In this document: positions 1 through 11,367 of the stretch, piece by piece
How positions within the stretch are numbered: position 1 is the first letter of the stretch
Layout of the letters: every line of letters starts with the position of its first letter
Origin: Phoronis australis
Taxonomy: Eukaryota; Phoronida; Phoronidae
DNA: 64,000 bases
Reading direction: 5' to 3'
NCBI GenBank assembly: GCA_002633005.1
Contig: NMRA01000762.1
Span: 59,374-123,373, forward strand
Notes under the pieces: generated by a model
Databases searched by the model: none
Told to the model about the DNA's origin: nothing
Seen by the model: the letters and a program-made list of their open reading frames with translations, nothing else
Translations under genes and position numbers: made by a program

Positions 1-3000
1 TTTCCTCAGCTTTTGTCACTATGACCTGCATTGTAACTCAGAAATGGCGATTTTAACTTGAACTAAGCTTTCGATTCTGTATTACCTGACTTTCAATTTC
101 GTCAACACACATTAAGTTTTAAGAGAAGTCTCTCAGTTAAACTGAGAGCCAATTAAAAAGGCGATGCATGTGATGGTTTGCAAAATAGGTCTATACAGTT
201 AGCCTATTCCAAAAATATACTTCTTCAGGGATTCGTTAGATGGGCGCTACCAAGTCATGCTCTAAGTTACATATATGTGAGTTGTCGCTCACTAGGTATT
301 CCAGTGTGCTTTAGTTGATGGTATTTATTATGCTTTTGAAATATGTATTTTTTCGTGCGAAGCACCATCGCCATCGCGACGCCAATTACTCGGGCGATTT
401 ATCGTTTGCAGCAACACACGATATCATGATCAATTTCACCAAAATGAAATTAACAAATCTATTCTAGTTTGATTTTGAGTGAATGACCTCCAATTATTTG
501 TTGATGAATCTAAATTAAAATTCACACAGGCTGAACAGACCTCTTACAGCAGAATTCATCTATCTTTATGTTACTAAAATGAGAACAAAAACACAAAATT
601 AAGAAAACTGGTCTGCTACAAATAAACAATTTTTATTTACGGAATTAAACTGTGTTATGCGTTTGAAATATACGAATGAAAGTTTGGACACAAGCGGCAC
701 TAGAGCAACAGTTAAATTCACGGTTTTCGTTTTGGTTCTGTTGACACTTTTTCACACGAGTCAGGGTGTTCCATCGAAATTAGAATCCTGGTGTAAAAAA
801 AAAACAAAACAAAAAAAACAACAGACATCTCGGAGTCGAAGCAGACCCCTGCACCTTCAAAACAGCTAACCAGCGCGAAAAACACGAACCCCGACCTTTA
901 AAACAGGGACCCCGGGATTGGACAGGAAACCCGGGCAAATTTTCAAATTTTCTGAGACCATATCAGTAGCCTCGAATTGAGTTACAGCATCTTTCTTCAC
1001 AGTGTGCTTTCCACGATCCAGTTGGTTTCTGCATTTCTTTGTTAAATTGTCAATAATAAACCCAAACTTACATTATATTGACTTAGCTCAGTATTTGATC
1101 TACATCGGAGAACTCGTGCAACTTAAAATTCTGTGGGCGAATTTCAACATAATCTAGACCCTCAACACGTTGTAATCTCAGTAAACATTTAGTTAATTTC
1201 AGATTATTGAATAGTTTCTCCAAAAATGTTTTCAAAACTGAAAAACAAAAACATCATTTCGACTTTGGAATGCCATTGTTGATCAATTCCTTTAAATATC
1301 ACCATTTTAGTGCTCCCCGATTAACCTGTCAAGAGTACATTATTTACGCACAACCAATTTCCAGATTTTGAAATGGAACACGAGAGCTATTCACTCAAAA
1401 GACCTGCATCGCCACCAATTTCACTATTCTTGTCGTCAAAAAAGTATACTTCAACTCTCCATCGATCATTAAAACGGAATTCAATGGAATCGGAATTTCT
1501 GAACTCAACGCATTCACATTCTTTTTGGCGGATCACTGCTGCAAAATTTGTTCAGAAATTCGGTTTGTTGGAGTTAAAATAGCAAAAACTTGTAAGGAAA
1601 TGAAACCAGTTCCGATAATTTGTTGTGACATGTACGTAACCTCGTGGAAAGTAGAACAGTTGATTGAAGAATTGGGGAAAAAAGAAACTGGCCAATCGGT
1701 GATGGAATATTTCATGGCGCCGAAAGCCGACGCAAAGGATAGCACAACTTTAGCAGCAGAATAATGCTGAACGCCAATTCTTATTTAGTAAAACAATATA
1801 TCACAACAACTATTTAAAGTAGGAAGGTTTACTTTTTCCATCAAAATATGAAATTGATACAAGTCGGATCAACACAAAGCACTTTAAAGGTACTAAGGTA
1901 CTGATTTCTTGGGATAAACAATATTTGACAGAAAATGCGGGATTGGTGTTTCGACCCCAGGATGTCCTGTCCGATCCCCGAGTTCCTGTTTTAGTAAAAT
2001 GGGAGTTTTGAAAGGTCGGGGTTCGTGTTTTTCGGACTGGTTAGCTGTTTTGAAAGTACGGGAGTATTCGACTCAGGAATATCTGTTTTACACCGGGGTT
2101 CCAATTTCGATAGAACACCTTGAGAGTGGTTTACTAAACAAGATCATTTTACAGGTAGCGTGAGATGTCTGCGCGAGGCGTCATCTGCGCAAGGGACTGT
2201 GCAACAGACTACACAGTAACAGTAGACGTAGCTATACAACCTGTTGATATCTCTTTATTTTAGCCAGGAGTTCAGTTTATCATAAATACTAGCAGGAAGC
2301 AGGAAGACATATACCAACGTCTTCCTCATTCTAGTCAACAAACAGCACTCTAACATGAACGGAGCAGACGAGCGCCTGCGCGACACCATATTGATTCGAT
2401 CCGGAGCAGCTGCTCGAATAACAAATCTGCTCTGGGATCCAATCACGATTAGCTAAGGATGATAAACCCCTGTCGGGCCTTACCAATCTCATAACAAAAC
2501 TAAGCGCATGGCTTTTCGCACGAACGAACAGCTGCATGCAAAGCCTCTGGGACTTTCGTTATCTGTTGAACCATGGTGTCCTTACTGCGTCCATGGGTAG
2601 CTTGGCGATTGCACGCATTAGACAAGTAAGTATTTAATCGTTTATTTGCTTAAACAACATTAAAGCGTCTTCTCGGCATCACCGAAGACAAATTTTGGTT
2701 TAGATCACAACCGAGGTGAAACTGGTCTCAATATTGCTACGCACTCAAAATAGTTGTGACTTCTGTGCTTGGAAAGATCAAGTTTACCGTTAATTATTGC
2801 TTGTTTAGCCTACATAAGGCTTTTCACGTGGACTTGCCGCGGCGTTCATTTTATGATTCGCCCTCCGAGCTCATCTCTAGCAGTAACCAAGTGTTAGTTC
2901 TTTGCAAGGCCACCACTTCTCAACATGTTTAGGGAGCAAGTTACTAAGAACAGTTTTGTAACGGTAACTAGTATAAATCTAAATTTACTTTCTTCTACGG

Positions 3001-3630
3001 AACGCGGGCTTATTGTGTTTCAAATTCGACATTTGGACGGAGCTTATAATCCAAGACACTAATTGTACCAAATAGCTCTACCATACACGGTCATTTAGCG
3101 AAACTTCCGCGCTGATCAAACAAATCCAAATGATTGTTGTAAATTTGAGTCATTCTAATGGTTTTACATTAAGATAAACCATGCGCACACGCGTGACTCA
3201 GTACTGTTACACACCGAAATTACCAGGCAATACGTGAAAGTGTACGAGTATTTTTCCTGTTGGGCGGTTGAAAGTGGAATTATACTGCATGCAAATGGTG
3301 ACAGGACGTGTTCAAAGCTGTATAACCCTCGCCCAAAACTTCTCCACCTTTTATTTAGACCACTTGTCGTCATTTGATTGGAATAGTGACTCAGATTTCG
3401 TCATCATGCTCTGTGGATAAAATCCCTCGCCGCGGTTTCGCAAGCCAAGTCTGAGATCAGTACCAGTTAATCTTGTAAATAAACAAACACGCTGATTTAA
3501 CCAAGACCACTTCTGCTATTATCTGAGTAAGGAACTGATAACAATAACGGCAAGTGGTCCACACCAGAAGTCTTATGTTCATGCCGACTTTATTTAATTA
3601 CTTATTGCACTTTCCAGATGGCCAAAAACA
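1..3630. other. Upstream non-coding region without a supported gene
   Basis: AT-rich DNA with only short ORFs. It holds one inverted repeat pair (separate entry). A good splice donor (gtaagt) follows position 2625 and a pyrimidine-rich acceptor (tttccag) ends at 3617, just before the glycosyltransferase start. A 5' untranslated exon ending near 2625 and spliced to 3618 is therefore possible, but that is inference only. Confidence 0.5.
764..2122. repeat. Inverted repeat pair, about 170 bp arms
   Basis: The arms lie at about 764-935 and 1953-2122 and are reverse complements with moderate divergence. Shared blocks include an aaaacagctaaccag core followed by a cgaaaaacacgaaccccgacc block. The 1 kb between them contains two overlapping short ORFs (1373-1582 and 1525-1764) that resemble nothing I know. 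It may be a non-autonomous DNA element, or two copies of one dispersed repeat in opposite orientation. Confidence 0.7.
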
Positions 3631-4648
3631 ATGAGAAAACGCATGTTTCTAACGTTAGGCCTCATCACTGTCGTCACAGTTTTGTTATCTTTTGACTGGA
3701 ACATGTCAAACACGGATCCAGTGCCAGCAAAGTTGGGGGAAACAACACTGCGAACTTCGCGACGGAAACTGGCGACTCGCTACGGTCGGACCGTAGAATG
3801 TCAGGCATTAAACCGTGGAGATTTAAAAGCTGTTGACAACGCGAAACATATTATGTTAAACTCTGTTCGAGTACCCATTCCAGACAGACAATTTGTAGAC
3901 ATGACCCAGAAATGTTCATCTTTCACTCGTGAGAAGAATTACATAAGGTATCCCCGGAAAACTCCGAAAGACGAGGATTTTCCTATCGCGTTTAGCATCC
4001 TCATATACCATTACGTGGACCAAGTAGAACATTTACTCCGCGCCATCTATCGTCCTCAGAACATTTACTGCATTCATGTTGATCGAAGAGCTCCTGAAGA
4101 TGTGTATGTAGGTATGAACGCGGTGACCAAGTGTTTTGACAATGTCTTCTTATCGTCCAGACGCACTACAGTGATCTATGGGGGCTACAGCGTTTTGGAG
4201 GCCCACCTCAATTGCATGAAAGACGCCTTGACTCACCGAGTAAAATGGAAATATCTCATTAACTTGTCAGGTGAAATGTTCCCATTAAAAACTAACAAGG
4301 AGATTGTTGGAGTTTTAAGGGCGTTTAATGGATCCAACGATCTATGTGGCATGAACGCTTCATCCTATAAATATCGGTGGAAGTTTAAATACTTAGAAAC
4401 TAATTACCTCGCGAGACCAATACGAACCAATTTGAGGAATCCACCTCCCCCGCATAACATCACGCTTGTCAAAGGGAATGTCTACGGTTTATACTCCAGA
4501 GAGTTTCTACAATACGCTGTGTCAAACCCCATTGCTACCGACTTACTCCACTGGATGAAGCACGTTAGTAATGCGGAAGAATTTTTCTTCGCCACTTTGC
4601 ATCACACAAAGCACAACCCGCACTTGAAAGTTCCAGGAAGTTTCAAAG
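3631..4648 (+). CDS. GT14 glycosyltransferase exon 1
   Basis: 1018 bp. Encodes the signal anchor, stem and most of the catalytic domain, through E317 and the PGSFKG segment. It ends at a gtaatc donor. Unspliced reading would stop within a few codons, at 4660-4662. Confidence 0.88.
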
Positions 4649-6613
4649 GTAATCAGATTTAACCACTTGTTGAATGAGACAGTTAAAATTTCATTCATTT
4701 CTAATACATAAATAATGTACAAAATCCAGTTCAGTTCTTTTCATTTTTTCTAGGACGACATGCCTAATATAGTTTTTAGCACATAGGTTGGACCTCGCTA
4801 TAAAGCAAGACTTCGCGAGATTACGTTAGATATTGGCGTGTACCGTATTTTCAATGAGAGCACTTGCGTGAAACCTAATTTCAATGCGTCATTTTCATTT
4901 TGTTATTATCGTTCATCAAGCGAGACTTTTGAGGTTCGGTTCCGATTTGTTTTTGCCATTTTGGTAACCATAGACATTACATAGTTCAGGGCGCGCCACT
5001 CAGATAATACGGGAACCTAGGAGTTCAACCTGGTTTTGCCGGATAAAGTTTTTTTTTCTTTGCAGTTTCATGTAGCTTCGACCGGGAAAATAACGTCTGC
5101 TAATGTAGGTTACCACTACAGTGGCGGATCTAGGATATCACAAGGGGGGCCCAACATTTTGTCCGGCTGTAAGCATTTGCGCAAACTGAACCACGATTGT
5201 AGATGCGCATAGCACCGAAGTGGGGGGAGGTCGGGAGGGGGGTTTCCCCCTCTCGCCCAAGAAATTTTTCAGTTTTTAACTCAAAAAATCAAGCATTTTC
5301 CTTGATTCCTGAAGACAAAAGAGGCAAAAAAAAAAAAACGGAGAACGTGTCGAACAGAAAAAAACTGCAAGAACCTAAGACTCGAACTCACGACCTTACG
5401 CGCGTGCGTTACCACTACACCATAACAATTTGACTACTAATCTCTTTCTAAGAGACCTACCTATTTATGGTCCACAGCGTTTGCGCGCGGAACCTACTTC
5501 TTTTTTCAATGCTTATTACATTATATTTTTGTGCCANCAAAGGGGGGGGGGGCAGGCCCCCTGGGCCCCCTTAAATCCGCCTATGCACTAGTAACTGACT
5601 ATAATGCTCACGTCAAAGGATCCCGACGACACGATACCCGCATTCAAATTGGAGATCAGTGAGAGAACACGAGAGAAAAATTCACTGAATTAAAATATCG
5701 TTTTTATGGGAATTATGCGTCTTATTTTTCATAGCATGTGCAATGCCCTTTGCTGAACATGCGATTGTTGTCACGTTCGATGACGTCAGCCGCTGAGGGT
5801 GTAGTGGTAAAGTCGACGACTGGAAACTCTCGAGGCCCGGGTTCGAATCCGGCCTCGGTTTCCCCTCTAAAATGTTATCTCACTAGTGAGATAACTTAAT
5901 GGGTTATTACACGGTTGTATCTGCCATTCGAGGCTAATATTGTGGTATAAAATTACTTATGATAGAAATTATGCATCTTTTGCTTCTCGTACAATCATCG
6001 ACATCTGACTAAGGGCTTTCTTTTGTTTTATCTCTCATGCGATACGGTTGAAAAACGGCGGAGTTGCGAAAAGTTTTATGACAGTAAATTCCGTAGCGAG
6101 CTCCCGAATGCAGATCGAGCATATAAGTACAAAGAGTGTAACGATACTTTCATCATTCTATACATAAAATCGAGTACTTTCAGTTTCACTGTGAAATAAG
6201 ACATTTTAGACTAATACTGAAAAGTAGGCGTGGTTTGCAAAAATCAACTGAATTCGTGGACGTAAAGAAAAATCCCTGCTCTTTTTGACGATGACACTGA
6301 CGTTGTCCGGGTGAAACAATGGCAACGACCTATGATGTTTGTTACACTAGAAGCTAATTTGATCACTGTTTATGTTCTTTTAGGTGACTTCAGTCGGCGT
6401 TGTCGTGGGCCGTGGATTCATTGGCACAGTGCCAAACGTCCGTGCGATGGGCTCATTCTACGAGGAATATGTATCCCCGGGGTGAAAATGCTATCTCAAC
6501 TGATCACCTCTTCCAAAATGTTCGTCAATAAGTTGCTGCCATATACTCACGATTACATCGTCATGGATTGCTTGGAAGAGTGGCTCCGAAACAAAACCGT
6601 TTTGGAAAGGTGA
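3631..6613 (+). CDS. Core-2/I-branching-type beta-1,6-N-acetylglucosaminyltransferase (GT14), two exons
   Basis: Exons 3631-4648 and 6384-6613 join in phase 1 (donor AAAG|gtaatc, acceptor ttttag|GTGAC) to give 415 aa, close to vertebrate GCNT1. The product should be a Golgi type II enzyme adding branching GlcNAc to O-glycans. Visible: short basic N-terminus, one membrane anchor (about residues 5-22), stem, then GT14 landmarks: RAIYRPQNIYCIHVD (137-151), WKYLINLSGEMFPLKTN (206-222), EEFFFAT with E317 at the catalytic-base position, and PCDG...GICIPG in exon 2. Several cysteines (57, 95, 147, 168, 195) sit where the family has disulfides. N-glycosylation sequons are present (for example NGS, NAS, NIT). 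The ATG at 3631 is chosen because the membrane anchor follows directly; the ATG at 3618 is out of frame. The intron holds two repeat insertions. Which GCNT paralogue it matches cannot be decided. Confidence 0.9.
5119..5592. mobile_element. Composite element with TIR-like ends and internal tRNA-like boxes, copy A
   Basis: The left end reads CAGTGGCGGATCTAGG. The right end (ttaaatccgcctatgcac) is its imperfect inverse. In between are G-rich and A-rich tracts and, on the minus strand around 5365-5425, a tRNA-like module with A-box-like tgtagtggtaa and B-box-like gagttcgagtc. A second copy lies at 28853-29291 in the opposite orientation. There is one undetermined base (5537) beside a G run. It is inserted in the glycosyltransferase intron. 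Confidence 0.75.
5792..5859 (+). repeat. tRNA-derived SINE head
   Basis: Shows an A-box-like tgtagtggtaaag and a perfect B-box ggttcgaatcc. The ends can pair as an acceptor-like stem (GCTGAGG with CCTCGGT, two G-U pairs). The T-stem is broken by a G-G mismatch and no CCA-proximal context is visible, so a working tRNA is unlikely. It reads as the promoter head of a SINE in the glycosyltransferase intron. Confidence 0.6.
6384..6613 (+). CDS. GT14 glycosyltransferase exon 2 (terminal)
   Basis: 230 bp, beginning after a tttatgttcttttag acceptor and ending at TGA. Encodes the family's C-terminal segment: a W-I-H-W-H-S tract, PCDG, GICIPG, then a helix ending in LEEWLRNKTVLER. This corresponds to the PPCDG...SVCIFG...CLDEHLR region of vertebrate GCNT1. 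Confidence 0.87.
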
Positions 6614-7589
6614 AGGTCACTGGGGCTAAACATCAAATTTCTGATGATTTTCAGTAACTATCACTCCTGTATCAGTATTAATGAGGTGGTGAGTTTGCAA
6701 ATGCCATTCCTAAACCTTATGATCTATTGCTCAGCGATGTCCACCTCCCACCACGTCTTAACGGGATCAGGAGGGGGCACGACACGTGGCAAGTGATGTT
6801 CGATGCCGAGCTAGGCTGTAGTGTCCAGTAATAACCTGTATCACCCGCCAAGTAGCTTGCCTATCTAAGCATAAGGACCTGTTAGAACCCATTGGTTCCA
6901 TAGAGCTTGGGAATATTTACTTACTTTGTCTGGCTTAGAACACTTCCTTATGCGTCGCCAGAGAGTTTTTAAACAATAAGCGATTTTAAGCTTTTCAAAA
7001 GGCACCCACTGTTTCACATTTGCTTTGCAATACCCAAAGGAAAGTTGGGTAAAACTTAGTTTTGGATCGGGTATGATTTTATTAGTTTGCATTGTCATGG
7101 ATACACGTTTATTTTGTAATGTCTGTTGGATGAAATAAACAGAAAATTGCGTTAGTCAAGAAATTGAATGTGCGGCACCCCGCCCACTCATTTGTACAGG
7201 ATAGCGAATGTGTGGCACCCCGCAAACTTCATTTGAAAATGAAAATCCCTATGGTTTCTTCCTCGCTTTCACTACATAGTTCGCTTACTTTATTACTCTT
7301 GAGAACAAGTGTCGCTTAGTTAGGAATATTACAAATAAATTATAAATTAGCAATGTATAAATAGAAAGACCGAACAATTTGTATCAACTCGCAAATATGA
7401 AAGCTAGTCATACCAAGCGCCTTATCACGGGCGTTGGGAGAGATATCATAAAAGCGATGAAACGACATTTAGACACAGTGTACCGCCTCCTTTGAAAACA
7501 ATTCTTTTGGTTCGTGTTTTGAACCTTCTGTCAGTTGTTTTTTAACGGCGACCTAGCGTTCTTAATTACACACGATTAGATTTGTGGAA

Positions 7590-7965
7590 GTGGCAAGCTA
7601 ACTCTTTATCCCTTTGATTGCTTGGCCAGATTAGTTAGAAACACATAGGCGTATTGCGACGACGTGAATATGAAGTAGGTTGAAAACTGCCAAATGTTTT
7701 TAAGAACCAGTTTTGTGGCAAAGATGATCCGCCGCAAATCACTGAACCGTGTGCAGTAAGTATCGTGAGGTGGCGCTGGGGAATCATAGTGCATGGTGCG
7801 TGGTATGTGAGCTCCTACGTCATTAGTTAAAAGGTCACCTATCTACGCATTTTTTCCGTTCACATTTACAAGTTGGAAATGAACACAACTGCACTTTTTA
7901 GGGTAAATTATGTTAAAATACCATTGTCGTTCAGTTCCTACTATACATTAGCATATTTAGGAACA
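7590..7965 (-). repeat. Dispersed repeat family R1, copy 1
   Basis: Shares long diverged blocks with 52535-52895 (same orientation) and 59465-59855 (opposite orientation). Common blocks include 'gattgcttgg', 'ttgaaaa(c/t)tgccaaatgttttt', 'caaatcact(g/a)aacc' and 'ccattgtc(g/c)ttcagttc'. No protein is encoded. It is a roughly 370-bp non-autonomous element of unknown class. Confidence 0.75.
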
Positions 7966-8956
7966 CGCAAATACATCTACTTTAATTCATCCAGATTGAA
8001 GTTAGCGATTTCGCCTTGACTAAATTAACGCTACGTGAGCCTAAAGCCAAATTTTCAGTAGACCTCATGCAATGTTTAATCGCAAGAGCCCCCTGGAGGT
8101 TTTTATTGATGAAGATCCATCATGAACTGATTGCCGCTCACAAACTGTGAAATCCGCTTGATAATACTTCGCACACTCTTATATAATGGACAGTTTTTGC
8201 ATTTCCGTGAATACAAACACTTTTTGCGGATACCTCAGTATAAATTGACTACAAGGTCACCAAGTCAAGTTCACAAGGACTCGCTTGAACGTAAGTAAAT
8301 GAATTCTACTAGTATTTTACTTCCGGTGTGCTTTTATTTTTTGTGAACGCGAAGACGCGTTTAAAAATAACTTCAGGAGCAAATTTGTACTTTGTCTACC
8401 TGCGGAGGTGGTGCAAAAGTTGAATTTGCACGTGAGTAAAAGTAAACCTTGCACTTATGAACACAAAATAAATTTACCTGGGGTGTACCTGACAATTTCC
8501 TACATCCGTAGCACAGAAAAGTTACGTATAATTCAATTTCAAAGCTCTGCCAAAGACACTGTACATTGCTAGGTGACAGATAGATGACTAACTTCAGGGG
8601 CCGGTGTCTCCTTTGTACTGAGAATCGAACTCAAAATTATTTTTGGCATATTCCTTTCTTTAAACTCATTGTATTAGTCAACGTTTCGATTTATTATCAC
8701 TGACTAAACCATTCTCGGCTAATACAATGTCTTTGTTTATGTAATAAAATGCGCTAATTTTGAGTTCGTCCTCGTATTTTGGTCAAAAACAAATGTGATC
8801 AATATTCCTTTTTAATGAGGTCAAAATTGTTTGCCCTATGTCAGGATCGAAAAAGCACATCAAAATTGTCATGTGGACTTAAAATGGCGATTATAGCTAA
8901 AACTTGCACACTCATCCGCGTAGCGCCTGGAATATAACGCAAAAGACCAGTAAACA

Positions 8957-9062
8957 TAGAACCCGAATTTCATAAAACGGTACACATAGACCACGGGACA
9001 CATAGAACAAGGGACACATAGAACCCGGGGCACAAAGAACCCAGGACGCATAGAACCCGGTA
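8957..9062. repeat. 16-bp minisatellite, about 6 units
   Basis: Imperfect units of the form gggacacatagaaccc, varying at a few positions. The only short ORFs across it are periodic (…CVPCSMCPV…), an effect of the repeat. Confidence 0.85.
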
Positions 9063-11262
9063 GGCAATGTTAAGCTCCCTCTGCCATTGAGAAATCACCT
9101 GCGTTTTGATATGAAGCAAGTTCTTTATGAGAGAGATTGTCCAATCCTGCCTAAGCTCATGGGTGTTTAACATTTTCCTTGCCGATGAGAGGAATGATCT
9201 GTTTTGGGCAGCAGTCACAATGCGTATGCATGGAAAGACTTCAGACACATTCCCAAAGGCGGGATAATGTGGCGTGATTTGTGTTTGGATAAAGAAAGAA
9301 ATGCACCATTGATGCTATATTGGATGACATTCCAATAAACTCCATGTACTAAAATAGTGCAAAAATGATCACAATCAACAGATTGTTTCGTGAGCACTTA
9401 ATAATATTTTTTTTAGTTTTTAGTGTGGTTCATATTAAAATAACACAAACAAACCAGAAGCTTGAATACAGAAAGCACCTGGTTATGACGTCAAATTGAA
9501 TACTCTTCACCTAGACGCATACAGGTGCTTCCAAAACTATTGTAATCATCTACTTGTTGTCCTGGTCAGACTTGAAAATTTTTCTGACAGATAAACCCAA
9601 CATGTTAGCGTGCCCTCTAGTGGCAGCCACAAAACACAACCTGACATTGTTCAAGTTAGCCCAATTAAGGAATTGTCACCTTCTCAAAAGCAAAAACATT
9701 CCTTCTAAAAACAGAAAAAGTCATGAATGGTGTAAAAATTTATGATTTTAACATCCAAGCTCTAGTTGAACTGAGACTTTAGAATGAACCTGGGAAAAAG
9801 AAAAACAAAACAAACAAGCACACCACAGTCGGTGAAAGATGTCATGTACAGCTTAACTATTTTGCACACAAGCAATAATAATAGCCAAAATTAAAAAATA
9901 GACACAAATTATTTTAGTTATTTTCAAAAGTTACGATAATTCTCAACTTAAATCGCACAAAATAAATTAAATATATTTCCTGATCATTGGGGTACGGCAA
10001 ATAAACTGAACATATATATATATTGTAGTTGACTGGAATACAAAATTGACTATGGTACCAGGCATCGCCAACTGCCTTGTGTGATTTGAACAAAATACAT
10101 CCTAGGGTTGCCAACATAATCCGATCCTGTTCCAGTATAAGAGTACTTTACCCAGTATTGTTGAAACTCTTGAGCATGTGACTCTTAGTGACACAGAACT
10201 CATCAAGGTCACCCCTTTTACCCCATGTTTGCAACAGTACTGTATATCCATTATGAAGGGTTGAATTAAGTAGTGCATGTACAATGTTTGGGCCTTATTA
10301 ACACAGTTAAAGAGGTATTACTTGAAATGGTGGCAGGGCTTTACAAAGTCATTTTCTGAAGTGCAAAAACTGATTGTGCGAATAATGTGAGGCAAGAAAT
10401 TACCACAAAGTAACTTCATACAAAATAAGTGAGGGACAAAAATTCATATGTACATATAATTTGGGTTGTGCGAAATGTAATGAGTGTGCGGAGTAACTGG
10501 AGAATTACCGTAATCATCATTTAGCAGCAAGTAAAAGCTTCCTTCATTGGCCGTAGTATACACAGGCTGGAGAACGGTCTATTTACATAACACACCTTAT
10601 AACATTGAAAAATATTAGGAAGCTTCTCCTTTACTAGACCCAATATTTCAGATCATAACAAATATTGTTTATTGATTAGTTCTGCCCAAGATATTTGCCA
10701 GCAACATATTATGAAAGGAACAGCCTAGTTTAACAGTTGATAAACTCTGAGTAAACATCTGTTAGGTGGCAATACAGTGGTGCCACCTGACTTCACTACT
10801 AGTCACTAGGCAAGGTGACTTCCAGTGAGCACAGATATCTAATCTCATCAAATTACTCATTTAATTTAGCTTCTCAGGTTGTTCCTTTCAAGAATTAGTA
10901 AGGCTGATAACAACACTTGCGTAGTGTCCAAAAGGCCTAGCTGACCGCGAGGTAAAGGCTTAGCTACGTATACAAACAACATGGCTACTAAAGCAAGAAA
11001 TTTTTCATGCCATGCTTTCACCATTTTAAAGATTGTGTAACAAATAATGAAAATAGTTAAGGTAAAATCAAACAACACATTAAAATAAATAACTTATCTA
11101 ACTGTTAAACCCAATTATGATTTCAGCCTTAAGCATTCTAAGCACAATCCCTATGACAGCAAAGCATATTATTATAATGGTAAAATGATTCTATAGCCTT
11201 AAACTATATAGCATCTCATCTGCAAATTATCTCCCCTGATGATATTCTACAACTGCCTTCTC

Positions 11263-11367
11263 TTACTTCTCCTCGTGTGTTGATGGCTTGTTCGCAGGCT
11301 TGACTGGACACGAACGTGTCTGATGTATCATGGCCGCTACTTCGTCTGTGGTCGACTGAATACGGCG
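11263..11367 (-). CDS. vWA protein exon 13 (stop)
   Basis: 105 bp after a ttattatacag acceptor, in phase 0. Encodes 34 residues (starting RRIQSTTDEVAAM, ending THEEK) and TAA at 11263-11265. Its short length and phase agreement make it the natural terminal exon. Confidence 0.75.
   Translation of the reverse strand, partial: RRIQSTTDEVAAMIHQTRSCPVKPANKPSTHEEK

Larger units (their letters stand above)
6614..11262. other. Intergenic region between the GT14 and vWA genes
   Basis: No coding exon recognised on either strand. It contains a dispersed repeat copy (about 7590-7965), a 16-bp minisatellite (8957-9062) and a short doubled motif ('gtgcggcaccccgc' and 'gtgtggcaccccgc' at about 7170 and 7210). 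Confidence 0.6.

Noticed and set aside
657-869. 70-codon ORF with a hydrophobic stretch
   Set aside because: It overlaps the inverted repeat arm and ends in A-rich low complexity. No splice or homology support.
5792-5859. Functional tRNA gene
   Set aside because: A and B boxes are present, but the T-stem has a mismatch and no clean anticodon arm was found. It fits a SINE head better.
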